The notes: generated by a model not told the origin, from the sequence alone. Numbered from the stretch's first letter, positions 35,460 to 43,672 are shown. The stretch: DNA of 64,000 nucleotides from Corynebacterium suedekumii (GCF_030252185.1 NZ_CP126970.1:1426001-1490000), one strand, 5' to 3'. Made by a program: numbers and translations.

Positions 35460-36382
35460 CTAGGGTGTGTCTGACAAAGCCCGAGCCCAGGCGACGGCGG
35501 CATGGATGAGGACGGCGGCGCGGTAGACGATCGCGTGTTTGTCGTAGCGGGTGGCGAGGCCGCGCCGTTGCTTGGTATGGCAGAAGCGGCGCTCGATCAC
35601 GTTGCGGTTTCTACAATCGGTGACGTCGAGTCCGACGGGCCTGCCGCCGTGTGAGCCGCGCCTCCTGCGGTGCCCCTGCTGGTCGCGCGGTTCCGGGATC
35701 ACGGCCTTGATGCCGCGTCCGCGCAGGTGCGAGCGGATCGCGCGTGACGAGTATGCTCTACCGCCGCGAATTGCGTCCGGCCGGGTGCTTGGCCGGCCAT
35801 TATCACGCTTCACGCGTAGCTGCTCGAGCAGGGGAAGCAGCATCGGCGAGTCGCCGGCCTGCCCCGGAGTGATCAGCGTCACCAGCGGCAGCCCGTTGCC
35901 ATCGACGAGCTGATGGATCTTCCTGGACAGGCCTCCTCGTGAGCGGCCGATGCCGTGATCAGGCGGCTCGACGGCCGGAATTGTGTAATTCGATCCAGCC
36001 CCGTGAGACGGGTGGTGTTCGTCGCGTGCTGATGCGCGCGAGCGATTGTCGAATCCACCGATACCGACCAATCGACCAGGCCCTCAGCATCGGCCTGCGC
36101 GATCAGCGCGGACACGATCGTGTCCCAGACTCCCTCCGCAGCGACGCGGTGATGCCAGGTCCACACCGTCTGCCACGGCCCGAATACCTCGGGCAAGTCT
36201 CGCCACGCGATCCCGCACCGATGCCGGTAGATGATGCCCTCGACCATCGACCTTGCATCCGAGAATCTCCGCCCTGGACTGCCCGTCGGCTTCGGCAACA
36301 TCGGCTCGATCAACGACCATTGAGCATCCGAGAGCGACTGAAACCGTGACACGTGTTCAAGGCTCTCAGTCCGCAGACGCAC
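35460..36382 (-). CDS. IS5-family (IS427-like) transposase in two overlapping frames
   Basis: Frame A (36382 to 35879) encodes a DUF4096-type N-terminal domain (QWSLIEPMLPKP, GIAWRDLPEVFGPWQTVW) and the first catalytic Asp in SVDSTIARAHQHATNT. Frame B (36071 to 35460) encodes HGIGRSRGGLSRKIHQLVDG, a HLRGRGIKAVIPEPRDQ block and the Glu region NVIERRFCHTKQ. The join is a -1 step at a GGGG run (35999-36002 as CCCC on the + strand). The expected second catalytic Asp (family pattern GDKAY) reads GGRAY, coded GGT, so the enzyme may be inactive. The TAG stop falls in the CTAG target duplication. Whether the frame step is programmed or a defect is open. Confidence 0.75.
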
Positions 36383-36399
36383 CCTCGGTCAGCCGCGCC

Positions 36400-36897
36400 C
36401 TAGTAGTTCAGCGCCGACAGCGCATCCCTGGCGTCGTTCACGGATACGCCACCAGCCACCGCGAGCAATGCCGCGCGCCAGCCAGCCGCGAGCACCTGAC
36501 CCACCGGCTCCTTGCGCGGCGCAAGGAGCTGGTGGAGCATTTCCACCAGCAGATCGTCTTCAGCGCCGAGAGGCGGCTGGGCGAGCAGGTGTAGGAATCC
36601 TTGCCCGGTTGCGAAATCGAACCCGACCTGCAGCGCGGCACGCACCGCGTGCTGCCTCGCGAACTCGGCAGCGCCTTCCATGCGGTCGATCAGCCTTCGT
36701 TCGACGTCGCGCCGAACGAAGGCGTACAGGCCGAGCTTGCTGCCGAAGTGATGGTAGATCGCTCCGGTGGTCACGTCGGCCGCGGCGGCGAGCTCACCGA
36801 CCGTCACATCGCCAAAGGGGCGTGCGCCGAACTCATTGACCGCCGCGAGCGCCAGACGCCCCTTCGGCGAAGTTGAGATCGGAATCCACTCGCGCAT
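36400..36897 (-). CDS. TetR-family transcriptional regulator
   Basis: About 165 residues with the TetR HTH at about residues 10-55: RLALAAVNEFGARPFGDVT, then VGELAAAADVTTGAIYHHFG. The C-terminal ligand domain is family-typical in length but not recognisable further. ATG 36897 is preferred to a GTG at 36903, which would overlap the operator palindrome. It is divergent from the VOC gene and probably represses both from the palindrome at 36903-36917. Ligand unknown. Confidence 0.82.
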   Translation of the reverse strand: MREWIPISTSPKGRLALAAVNEFGARPFGDVTVGELAAAADVTTGAIYHHFGSKLGLYAFVRRDVERRLIDRMEGAAEFARQHAVRAALQVGFDFATGQGFLHLLAQPPLGAEDDLLVEMLHQLLAPRKEPVGQVLAAGWRAALLAVAGGVSVNDARDALSALNY

Positions 36898-36902
36898 AAC
36901 CA

Positions 36903-36917
36903 CATAATGCCATTATG
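36903..36917. promoter_or_regulatory. Palindromic operator between tetR and VOC genes
   Basis: CATAAT-GCC-ATTATG is a perfect 6-3-6 inverted repeat lying directly in front of the TetR start codon and about 40 bases before the VOC gene. It fits a TetR dimer site. Confidence 0.6.
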
Positions 36918-36957
36918 CTCTGAGGAAAAGCCGCTACGACTCGAAAGTGATGGACCC

Positions 36958-37296
36958 ATGAAGCTCGAACTCCTCTTCTTGCCGACCACCGACCTTGACG
37001 CCACGCTCGCGACTTATCGCGATCTCGGATTCGAGGAGGTCTGGCGCGAAGGCGACAGCACCGCCGCCATCACTCTTCCCGGAAGCGAAGTGCAGATCAT
37101 GCTCGACTCGAACGATCCGACCGCAGTCGCAGGGCCGATGCTCGTGGTGGACAACGTGCAGACGTTCCATGACGCCCGACCGGCGGCGCTCGAAGTCCTG
37201 CAAGCACCCGCAGAGATCCCCGACGGGTTCATGGCGACCTACCGCGACGCGGGCGGCACCACCATCTACGTACTCGACCAATCGACCGCGGGCTGA
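36958..37296 (+). CDS. VOC-family (glyoxalase/bleomycin resistance-like) protein
   Basis: A 112-residue single-module VOC protein with LELLFLPTTDLDATLATYRDLGFEEV, ITLPGSEVQIML, PMLVVDNVQTFHD and a final YRDAGGTTIYVLDQS strand. VOC proteins include lyases, dioxygenases and drug-binding resistance proteins; one module would dimerise to form the site. ATG 36958 is preferred over an earlier ATG at 36907 inside the operator. Divergent from tetR as a regulator-effector pair. Resistance function is inference only. Confidence 0.75.
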   Translation: MKLELLFLPTTDLDATLATYRDLGFEEVWREGDSTAAITLPGSEVQIMLDSNDPTAVAGPMLVVDNVQTFHDARPAALEVLQAPAEIPDGFMATYRDAGGTTIYVLDQSTAG

Positions 37297-37302
37297 ATCC
37301 TC

Positions 37303-37368
37303 TACCGTGCCGCTGTCCTCATCCACGCTGCTATCGCTTGGGCCCGGGCTTTGTCAGACACGCCCTAG
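37303..37368 (+). pseudogene. Transposase 3'-end remnant, second IS copy
   Basis: The 21 codons YRAAVLIHAAIAWARALSDTP plus TAG repeat the C-terminus of the left transposase with one conservative change (V to I) but several silent base differences. It is therefore a diverged relative in opposite orientation, not a recent copy. It begins 6 bases after the VOC stop. Confidence 0.8.
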
Positions 37369-37516
37369 CTGGTTTTGGTCTGGGCTTTTCCTGGCCCCGC
37401 TGCTCGGCGCCGCTATCGCCGGTGCCACCTACCGGCTGATCTTCCCGGAATACTCCGATCATGTCCTCGAGGACATCGGAGCCACCACCGGCGAGGTGGC
37501 GCGCGACGTGCGGTAG
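37369..37516 (+). pseudogene. 3' remnant of a probable aquaporin gene
   Basis: Directly after the CTAG, the frame reads FWSGLFLAPLLGAAIAGATY and a hydrophilic tail ending EVARDVR. The FWxxxxAPLxGAxxAG pattern is that of the last helix of MIP-family (aquaporin/glycerol) channels. The upstream two hundred or so codons are absent from the window, so the gene was truncated by the insertion or by a deletion at the IS end. Only the short match supports the family. Confidence 0.5.
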
Positions 37517-37536
37517 GCACGGCGTCGAAAAGCACA

Positions 37537-37570
37537 ACGGGCCCCCACCTGGCAGAAGGTGGGGCCCGTC
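37537..37570. terminator. Terminator of the maltose-type operon
   Basis: An inverted repeat ACGGGCCCC-CACCT / AGGTGGGGCCCGT (one bulged C) lies between the aquaporin remnant and the 3' end of the importer operon on the minus strand. Confidence 0.65.
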
Positions 37571-37587
37571 GTCGATTTCGCGGAAGG

Positions 37588-38517
37588 TCAGCCCTTGACC
37601 GCTCCGGAGATGCCGGAGACGATGTAGCGCTGCAGCACGATGAACAGCAGCACCACGGGGGCGGCGGCGATGACCGCGCCGGCGGTGAACACGCCCCAGT
37701 TCTCGCCGAATTGGACGGCCACGAACTGGTACAGGCCGACGGCCAGGGTCCACTTGTCCGGGTCCTGGAGCACGATCTGCGCCATGAGGAAGTCGGAGAA
37801 GCTGGCCACGAAAGCGAGCATGCCCACCACCACCAGGGACGGGGTGATCAGCGGGAGGATGATCCGCCAGTACACCTGGGAATGGGTGGCGCCGTCGATG
37901 TAGGCGGCCTTGTCGATCTCCGTGGGGACGGTGTTGAAGAAGCCGAACATGAGGAACGTGTTCGACCCGAGCGAACCGCCGAGGTAGATGAGGATGAGGC
38001 CCGGCAGGGAGTTCAGCCCCAGCCACGGGTACACCGACTTGATGGAGAACAGCAGCAGGAAGATGGCCACGAAGGCCAGCAGCTGCGGGAACATCTGGAT
38101 GATGAGCAGGGCGATGAGGCCCGGGCGGCGCGCCTTGAAACGGTAGCGGGAGAAGGCGTAGGCGGCGGCCGCGCCCATGAGCACCGTGCCGATCGCCGTG
38201 ACCGAGGACACGACCATCGAGTTGATGAACCACTTCATGTACGGGTGCTGCTCGTCGGTGAGCAGGTTCTGGTAGTTCTCCGGCCCGATGGACTGGAAGA
38301 GCTGGTTCGACCCCGTCAGAGTGCCCTCGGAGGACAGGGACGCCGAGACGACGTAGAGGATGGGGAACAGGGCGTAGATGATGATGAGCCAGGCGACGAT
38401 GTGCCGCCAGCCGCCGCGGCGGAACTGCAGCCACGGGGAGCGTCGGTTGCGTTGGAAGTCATCGGCGGAGGCCCGTGACGTCCCCGGTGTCTGTGGTGCG
38501 CTGGTGGGGGTGGACAT
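37588..38517 (-). CDS. Maltose-type ABC transporter permease, MalG-like
   Basis: The 309-residue protein has six predicted membrane helices and the permease EAA loop EIDKAAYIDGATHSQVYWRI near residue 215, which docks on the ATPase. The end GAVKG is MalG-like. It forms the pore with the MalF-like partner. Its ATG shares one base with the previous gene's stop (TGATG on the coding strand), so translation is coupled. It is the last gene of a four-gene operon. Gene content resembles the corynebacterial Mus maltose importer, but no musI-like gene follows. Confidence 0.88.
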   Translation of the reverse strand: MSTPTSAPQTPGTSRASADDFQRNRRSPWLQFRRGGWRHIVAWLIIIYALFPILYVVSASLSSEGTLTGSNQLFQSIGPENYQNLLTDEQHPYMKWFINSMVVSSVTAIGTVLMGAAAAYAFSRYRFKARRPGLIALLIIQMFPQLLAFVAIFLLLFSIKSVYPWLGLNSLPGLILIYLGGSLGSNTFLMFGFFNTVPTEIDKAAYIDGATHSQVYWRIILPLITPSLVVVGMLAFVASFSDFLMAQIVLQDPDKWTLAVGLYQFVAVQFGENWGVFTAGAVIAAAPVVLLFIVLQRYIVSGISGAVKG

Positions 38518-40091
38518 CAGTCGATCTCCTTCAGCGAGTTGGAGCGGATGAGCGTGACGGCGGAGACGATGGCCACCATGATGAAGATCATCAGGGAGAT
38601 CGCGGAGGCCACGCCGTACTGGTTCTCACCCGAGGCGAACGCGATCTTGTACACGAAGCTGATGAGGATGTCGGTGGCGCCGACGCCGGTGGGCGAGTCG
38701 AGGTCACGTGGCCCACCGCCGGTGAGCAGGTAGATGACGTTGAAGTTGTTGAAGTTCATGGCGAAGCTGGCCACGAGCAGCGGGCCCACGGCGATCATGA
38801 GCAGCGGGAGGGTGATCTTCCGGAACGTGGTCCAGGCACCCGCGCCGTCGATCTTCGCGGCCTTGTACACGTCGTCCGGGATGGACTGCAGGGCGCCGGT
38901 GGTCACGAGGAACATGTACGGGAAGCCCAGCCACAGGTTGACAATGAGCGTGGACAGCCGTGCCAGCCAGGGATCACCGAGCCAGTTGATGTCCGCCCCG
39001 CCGAAGAGCACCTGGTTGAAGAAGCCGAAGTCCGTGTTGAGCAGACCCGCCCAGATGAGGATGGACAGGAACGCCGGGAACGCGTAGGGCATGATCACCA
39101 GCGCACGGTAGAAGCCGCGCAGCCGCATGTTCGGGTCATTGAACAGCAGGGCCATGAGCAGACCCGCGAAGAAGGTCAGCGCCACCGACAGGAACGCGAA
39201 CGCGAAGGTCCACGCCGTCACCGACAGGAAGGGCCCCGCGTACGTCGAGTCGGAGAACACCTGGGTGAAGTTGGACAGGCCGACGTTGACGCGCCACCCG
39301 GGGATGAGTTCCTCGCCGGCGTCCGACTGGAAGGAGCCGGTGTCGTTCGGGCGGTACTCGGTACCGTCCTGCGCGACGAAGGCGTCCTTCTCCTCGTCGT
39401 AGGACATGGTGGAGACATAGCTTGTCGACGTCCGCGCGTCATTCGTCCGCAGCACGTCACCGTCCGCCGTGCCGGAGCCGACACGGATGTCCAGGACATC
39501 CTCCTGTCGCTGCATCGCCTCCTGCCGGTCGAGGACCTCCCAGCCTTCGAGCGCGGTGACCCGGCCGTCGGTCACCTCGGTGTCCCCGGTGCTCACGGGG
39601 GCGAGGTCCTCGCCGTTGCGGGCGGCGAGGACACCGTCGTCGGTGACCACGGCCAGGCCGAGTTCGTCGCCGTCGTCGATGACGCTCACCGGCCAGGACG
39701 GCGCGCCGGGCACGGGCTCGTCGTACTTGAGCTCGAGGGCGGCGATGGCGTCCTCCTTCGAGGAGTTGTGGCCGTCGCCGTAGTTGGTGAACGCGATGCC
39801 CGCGGTGTAGATGACCACGAACACCTGGAAGATGAGCAGCATCACGGCCGCGGGGAAGAGGTACTTCCACGGCAGCATCCGCTTGTCGCCCCAGAAGTAG
39901 ACGACGTCCGCCGCGATGAGCGCGACGACGAGGAACGCGAGGATTCCCCACTGCTCCGACAGCCAGGAGGCGGCGATGCCGTAGAAGCCGAAGGCGTTGA
40001 CTGCCGCCATGAGCAGCAGTTTGATCCACAGGCCACCGCCGCTGCGGCGCCGGCCGGGGGTGCTGGTTCGGGTATCGAGTGCGCCGGTCAT
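38517..40091 (-). CDS. Maltose-type ABC transporter permease, MalF-like
   Basis: A 524-residue protein with about eight helices: a hydrophobic N-terminal block (residues 25-110), a large hydrophilic extracellular loop of about 170 residues (near 115-285, rich in Asp/Glu) and a C-terminal six-helix core. The EAA loop is DVYKAAKIDGAGAWTTFRKI near residue 415. A large second loop is typical of MalF, where it caps the binding protein, and supports maltodextrin as substrate class. The gene overlaps the binding-protein gene by 4 bases. Confidence 0.88.
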   Translation of the reverse strand: MTGALDTRTSTPGRRRSGGGLWIKLLLMAAVNAFGFYGIAASWLSEQWGILAFLVVALIAADVVYFWGDKRMLPWKYLFPAAVMLLIFQVFVVIYTAGIAFTNYGDGHNSSKEDAIAALELKYDEPVPGAPSWPVSVIDDGDELGLAVVTDDGVLAARNGEDLAPVSTGDTEVTDGRVTALEGWEVLDRQEAMQRQEDVLDIRVGSGTADGDVLRTNDARTSTSYVSTMSYDEEKDAFVAQDGTEYRPNDTGSFQSDAGEELIPGWRVNVGLSNFTQVFSDSTYAGPFLSVTAWTFAFAFLSVALTFFAGLLMALLFNDPNMRLRGFYRALVIMPYAFPAFLSILIWAGLLNTDFGFFNQVLFGGADINWLGDPWLARLSTLIVNLWLGFPYMFLVTTGALQSIPDDVYKAAKIDGAGAWTTFRKITLPLLMIAVGPLLVASFAMNFNNFNVIYLLTGGGPRDLDSPTGVGATDILISFVYKIAFASGENQYGVASAISLMIFIMVAIVSAVTLIRSNSLKEID

Positions 40092-41347
40092 GCGTCGATC
40101 GCCCTCTCAATGTTGGTGATCATGGTGTCCCACAGGGTGGTCGGGTCGCCGGCACCGGTGACGATGCCGTTCTGGGTGCTGCCCCAGAAGTTCCACACCG
40201 CACCCATCGCGGGGATGGACGGCATGGGGGCGCCGTCCTCCTGGGCGATGCGGGCGTATTCGGCGAGCACGGGATCCCCCATGCCGGCCAGGGCCTCCGT
40301 GTTGGCGGGTGGGCGTTGGTTGTTGGCGAACAGCTCCAGCTGGACGTCACGTTCGGACAGGTAGTTCAGTGCCAGGTCCCGGGCCGCCAGCGGCGACGCG
40401 GAGTTGGCGTTGACCATGAACGAGGACACGCCCACGAAGGGGACGGCGGGCTGGCCACCGGCGGAGGGCACCGAGAGCACCTCGATGTCCATCCCGGCCG
40501 CCTGGATGTCCGGCAGGTTCCATGGCCCGGCGATGAAGTACGGGGATTCACCGTCGATGAACGCCTGCTTGGAGATGTCCGGGGTCATGGTGATGATGAG
40601 GTCCCGGTTGCGTCCCAGCTCGGCGAGGTAGGTGGCGAAGGCGCGGCCCTCCTCACCACCCATGCCCAGTTCCGCGGTGTACGCGCCGTCGGCGTCGCGC
40701 TCGAAGACCTCGGCGCCGAAGGAGGACTGGATGGGGTAGAGGTGGTACGGGTCGCCCGAGGCCTCCGACTGGCTGGTGGTGAAGGGGTACTGTGCGACGC
40801 CCTCGTCCATCAGCCGGTGCCCCTCCCGCAGGAGGTCATCGAAATCGGTCGGCGTGTGCCGGGTCATCTCGTTGTTGCGGAGCAGGGCGACGTTCTCGAT
40901 GATGAACGGCACGCCGTAGTAGCGGCCGTCGTAGGTGACGGCCTGCAGGGCGATGTCGACGAACGTCTCCTCCGGGTTGATGAGGTCCAGGGGCGAGACG
41001 GCACCGTTGTTGACCACCTGTCCCAGCACGTCATGCGGGGCGACGATGAGGTCCGGTCCCTCGCCGGTGGGCACCTGGGTGAGGAAGTCCGAGAGCATCT
41101 GCCCGTTGTAGTTGCGCTGGATCACACGGATGTCCACCCCCGTGTCCGCCGAGAACCGCTCCGCCACCTTCTCCAGGCCGGGAACCTCGTACTGGCTGGC
41201 CCAGATGGTCAACGGACGGGTGCCGCCGAGCAGCGGGGCAGCCCCGGACGCCCCGGAACCGGCGGAACCGCAGGCGGCGAGACCGGAGGTCACCGCCGTG
41301 AGCCCGGCGAGTTTGAGGAAGGAGCGGCGGTCGAATCCGGGCGTCAT
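40088..41347 (-). CDS. Extracellular sugar-binding lipoprotein (maltose-type, Tat-exported)
   Basis: The 419-residue protein begins [16 protein letters not shown], a twin-arginine signal, with lipobox GLAACG, so it should be exported folded and lipid-anchored. The mature domain follows the MalE-like fold (PLTIWASQYEVPGLEKVAERF at the start of the domain, AGPWNLPDIQ, DPTTLWDTMI at the end). ATG 41347 overlaps the ATPase stop by 4 bases and is preferred to an upstream start at 41419 that lies in the ATPase gene. It captures the sugar for the MalFG-like channel. Confidence 0.87.
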   Translation of the reverse strand: MTPGFDRRSFLKLAGLTAVTSGLAACGSAGSGASGAAPLLGGTRPLTIWASQYEVPGLEKVAERFSADTGVDIRVIQRNYNGQMLSDFLTQVPTGEGPDLIVAPHDVLGQVVNNGAVSPLDLINPEETFVDIALQAVTYDGRYYGVPFIIENVALLRNNEMTRHTPTDFDDLLREGHRLMDEGVAQYPFTTSQSEASGDPYHLYPIQSSFGAEVFERDADGAYTAELGMGGEEGRAFATYLAELGRNRDLIITMTPDISKQAFIDGESPYFIAGPWNLPDIQAAGMDIEVLSVPSAGGQPAVPFVGVSSFMVNANSASPLAARDLALNYLSERDVQLELFANNQRPPANTEALAGMGDPVLAEYARIAQEDGAPMPSIPAMGAVWNFWGSTQNGIVTGAGDPTTLWDTMITNIERAIDA

Positions 41348-42522
41348 GACACCGTCTCCTGCCGCAGCGAGTCGCCGCTCTCCCCGTCGAACAGGTGCAG
41401 GGAGCGGGGATCGAACCACAGGTTCATCTGCATGCCAGGGCGAACCTGGCTGGCGTTGGTCACCCGGGCGACCAGCTCACCACCGAGATCGTCGACCCCG
41501 GCGTCCTGCGCCGCCTCCCGCAGATGGTCGGCCGGGGCGTGGCGCTCCGGGGCCCGGAAGTGGATGAAGCGGTCCGCACCCGTCGACTCGACCATGTCGA
41601 GGGTCACCTCGATGGTGGTTCCCCGGTCGGCGACGGCCGGGTCGACGAGGTAGGCGTCGTCGAAGTCTTCCGGACGGATGCCCAGGATGACGGACTCACC
41701 CGTCGCCCGGGTCGCCAGTGCGGCCAGCTCCTCCGGCAGGCGGATGTCGCCGAAACCGGTGGCCACCGTGGTCCGGTCAATGAGACGACCCGGGACGAAG
41801 TTCATCGACGGGGAGCCGATGAACCCGGCGACGAAGAGGTTCCGCGGGTTGCGGTAGAGCTCATCGGGGCTGCCGGCCTGCTGGATGACCCCCTTGCGCA
41901 TGACCACCACCCGATCGCCGAGAGTCATGGCCTCGGTCTGGTCGTGGGTGACGTAGACGGTGGTGACGCCGAGATCCTTCTGCAGTCGGGCTATCTCGCC
42001 GCGCATCTGCACCCGCAGCTTCGCGTCGAGGTTGGACAGCGGCTCATCCATGAGGAAGACCTTGGGGCGCCGGACGATGGCGCGTCCCATGGCCACCCGC
42101 TGTCGCTGGCCGCCCGAGAGCTGGGCAGGCTTCCGGTCCAGGTACTCGTCCAGTCCGAGCGAGGCGGAGACCTCGGCGATCTTCTCGTTGACCTCCGACT
42201 TCGGCAGATGAGCGAGCTTGAGGGGAAACGCGATGTTCTCCCGCACCGTCATGTGCGGGTACAGCGCGTAGGACTGGAAGACCATGGCGATGTCGCGGTC
42301 CCGGGCGGACAGGTCATTGACCACCTTCCCGTCGATCCGCATTTCTCCGCCGGTGATGTCCTCCAGTCCGGCGATCATGTTGAGGAGGGTGGACTTGCCG
42401 CAACCGGACGGTCCGACGAGGATGACGAACTCCCCGTCCTCGATGTCCAGGTTGACGTCCGTGATGGCGTGATAGCCATTGGGATAGAGCTTGTCCAGAT
42501 GGTCAAGAGTGATGGTGGCCAA
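41344..42522 (-). CDS. Sugar ABC transporter ATPase, MalK/MsiK-like
   Basis: About 392 residues. Walker A is GPSGCGKST, the signature LSGGQRQR, Walker [13 protein letters not shown], with H-loop [10 protein letters not shown]-terminal OB-fold regulatory domain (from about residue 240: [24 protein letters not shown]) is typical of MalK. TTG 42522 is chosen because a GGAAGGAAAC ribosome binding site precedes it and the protein then starts [13 protein letters not shown] as in MalK homologues. It is the first gene of the importer operon. Confidence 0.88.
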   Translation of the reverse strand: MATITLDHLDKLYPNGYHAITDVNLDIEDGEFVILVGPSGCGKSTLLNMIAGLEDITGGEMRIDGKVVNDLSARDRDIAMVFQSYALYPHMTVRENIAFPLKLAHLPKSEVNEKIAEVSASLGLDEYLDRKPAQLSGGQRQRVAMGRAIVRRPKVFLMDEPLSNLDAKLRVQMRGEIARLQKDLGVTTVYVTHDQTEAMTLGDRVVVMRKGVIQQAGSPDELYRNPRNLFVAGFIGSPSMNFVPGRLIDRTTVATGFGDIRLPEELAALATRATGESVILGIRPEDFDDAYLVDPAVADRGTTIEVTLDMVESTGADRFIHFRAPERHAPADHLREAAQDAGVDDLGGELVARVTNASQVRPGMQMNLWFDPRSLHLFDGESGDSLRQETVS

Positions 42523-42539
42523 TTCCGTTTCCTTCCGAC

Positions 42540-42600
42540 GGGGACAGGTAGCCCCAACGATTCGGGCGTTAATGCCGACGTTAAACGGTTCCATGCCTGA
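42540..42600 (-). promoter_or_regulatory. Possible operator region of the sugar importer
   Basis: The 5' region of the ATPase gene contains repeated CGTTAA words (GGGCGTTAATGCCGACGTTAAACG at about 42564-42588), spaced 12 bases apart, and lies in the intergenic region shared with the divergent membrane-protein gene. Repeats of this kind often bind LacI/GntR-type regulators, but no cognate regulator is in the window. Confidence 0.3.
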
Positions 42601-42782
42601 CCGTGGCTACTTGGGATATGCATTGAATAACATTTGTCGGTGGTCCCTGTGAGGGCTTCCGTTATGGGTACTGGTGGGCGCTGTTGATGCTGGATGTAGG
42701 GACGGGTGGCGGATTTCCGGGGAGGGGAGTACGGTGGTCCCCGTAGATGGGTACACGTCAACAACTTTCTGAGGAGAAACAC

Positions 42783-43190
42783 ATGTCCAAGCTGTCCACC
42801 GCTATCCTCCGTGCCGTCCCGGGCGCCTTCATCGCCAACTCCGGCATCGGCAAGATCGGCATGCCCGCCGAGTACTCCGCCGGCGTCCAGCAGGCCGCCG
42901 CCTCCGGCATCCCGGCCGCCGCGAAGCTGCCGGCCGACAAGTTCGGCACCTATCTCGGCTACGCGGAGACCGCCATCGGCGCATCCCTGCTGGCCCCCTT
43001 CGTGTCCAGCAAGCTCGCCGGCGCGGGCCTGGCCGCCTTCTCCGGTGGCCTGCTCACCATGTACTTCCGCAACCCGGAGAACACCGAGGCTGACGGCATC
43101 CGCCCCTCCCAGGAGGGCCTGTCCCTGTCCAAGGACGTCTTCATGCTCGCCATCGGTCTCGCGCTGATGGCCCAGGGTAAGAACAAGTAA
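42783..43190 (+). CDS. Small membrane protein, DoxX-like
   Basis: A 135-residue protein of predicted 3-4 membrane helices with glycine/alanine-rich segments (AETAIGASLLAPFV, AGAGLAAFSGGLLTMYF, DVFMLAIGLALMAQG). Its helix pattern and the NPENTEADGIRPSQEG loop resemble small DoxX-type proteins, but I could not confirm a family. ATG 42783 has a GAGGAG site 10 bases upstream. It is divergent from the sugar importer and ends in a strong terminator, so it is a single-gene unit. Confidence 0.6.
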   Translation: MSKLSTAILRAVPGAFIANSGIGKIGMPAEYSAGVQQAAASGIPAAAKLPADKFGTYLGYAETAIGASLLAPFVSSKLAGAGLAAFSGGLLTMYFRNPENTEADGIRPSQEGLSLSKDVFMLAIGLALMAQGKNK

Positions 43191-43210
43191 CCCGGTTCCG
43201 GGCGTTCGTT

Positions 43211-43246
43211 CCGGCCCCGTCCTCCATCGCGGAGGGCGGGGCCGTT
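43211..43246 (+). terminator. Terminator after the DoxX-like gene
   Basis: CGGCCCCGTCCTCC pairs with GGAGGGCGGGGCCG around ATCGC, followed by TTGTGTT. Confidence 0.75.
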
Positions 43247-43640
43247 GTGTTGGGCGGGCCGGGCTGGAGTTGGCCGGTGGGGTGGCCGGTGGGGCTGGTG
43301 GGCCGCTCGGGGAATGCGGCACGGCCGGGCTCATGTCCTGGCCGATCCGGGGTCGAGTCGTGCTGCGTCTCGGAATGTGCCGGGGGTGGGAAAGGGGGGG
43401 GGGCCGGTGGGGCATTGAGGGTATCCCCTGGAGATGTCTCGGGGATGCGGGGAGATTTCACTGGTCACCCGGGATTGTCCTGGTGAGGGGAATGTCAGGC
43501 CCGCTAAATATGTGTCATTGGACACCCTTTCCTGAGTAAGGTGAGCCAAAGCAATATCCTGAAGTGGGCGTTCCGGCACTGCCCGTCACCTCGCAGTTTG
43601 GGGGCGGCGGGGGTGGTAGGGGATGATTTTCCCGAAGATA
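43247..43640. other. G-rich non-coding region upstream of the iron operon
   Basis: About 400 bases with no supported gene. The + strand contains many GG/GGG runs, including ten consecutive Gs at 43394-43403. GTGAGCCAAAGC near 43540 and an inverted relative (GGCTTGGCTCAC) near 43641 flank it on the operon side. Short open frames overlap the G runs and have no start signals. Confidence 0.5.
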
Positions 43641-43643
43641 GGC

Positions 43644-43672
43644 TTGGCTCACTAAGGGTAGGCTTGTATAAT
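43644..43672 (+). promoter_or_regulatory. Promoter of the siderophore importer operon
   Basis: TTGGCT (43644-43649), 17 bases, TATAAT (43667-43672): a near-consensus vegetative promoter. Transcription should begin about 43679, at the first base of the DtxR box. Confidence 0.75.

Larger units (their letters stand above)
35464..37364. mobile_element. IS5-family unit with inverted ends and passenger genes
   Basis: The left end GGTGTGTCTGACAAAGCCCG and the inverted right end GGCGTGTCTGACAAAGCCCG differ by one base, and similarity extends for about 55 bases inward. CTAG flanks both ends (35460-35463 and 37365-37368), fitting a target duplication. Inside are a complete transposase at the left, a TetR gene, a VOC gene and at the right only the last 21 codons of a related transposase in opposite orientation. 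This is either a compound element whose right copy is almost deleted or one transposing unit with passengers. Confidence 0.7.

Noticed and set aside
35202..35463. Small plus-strand open frames across attR
   Set aside because: Three overlapping frames of 60-77 codons cross the repeat and terminator with no ribosome binding site or family resemblance.
38475..40364. Long plus-strand open frame of 629 codons opposite the MalF-like gene
   Set aside because: It is the antisense shadow of a well-supported permease; composition is Arg/Gly/Asp-rich shadow protein with no motif and no ribosome binding site.
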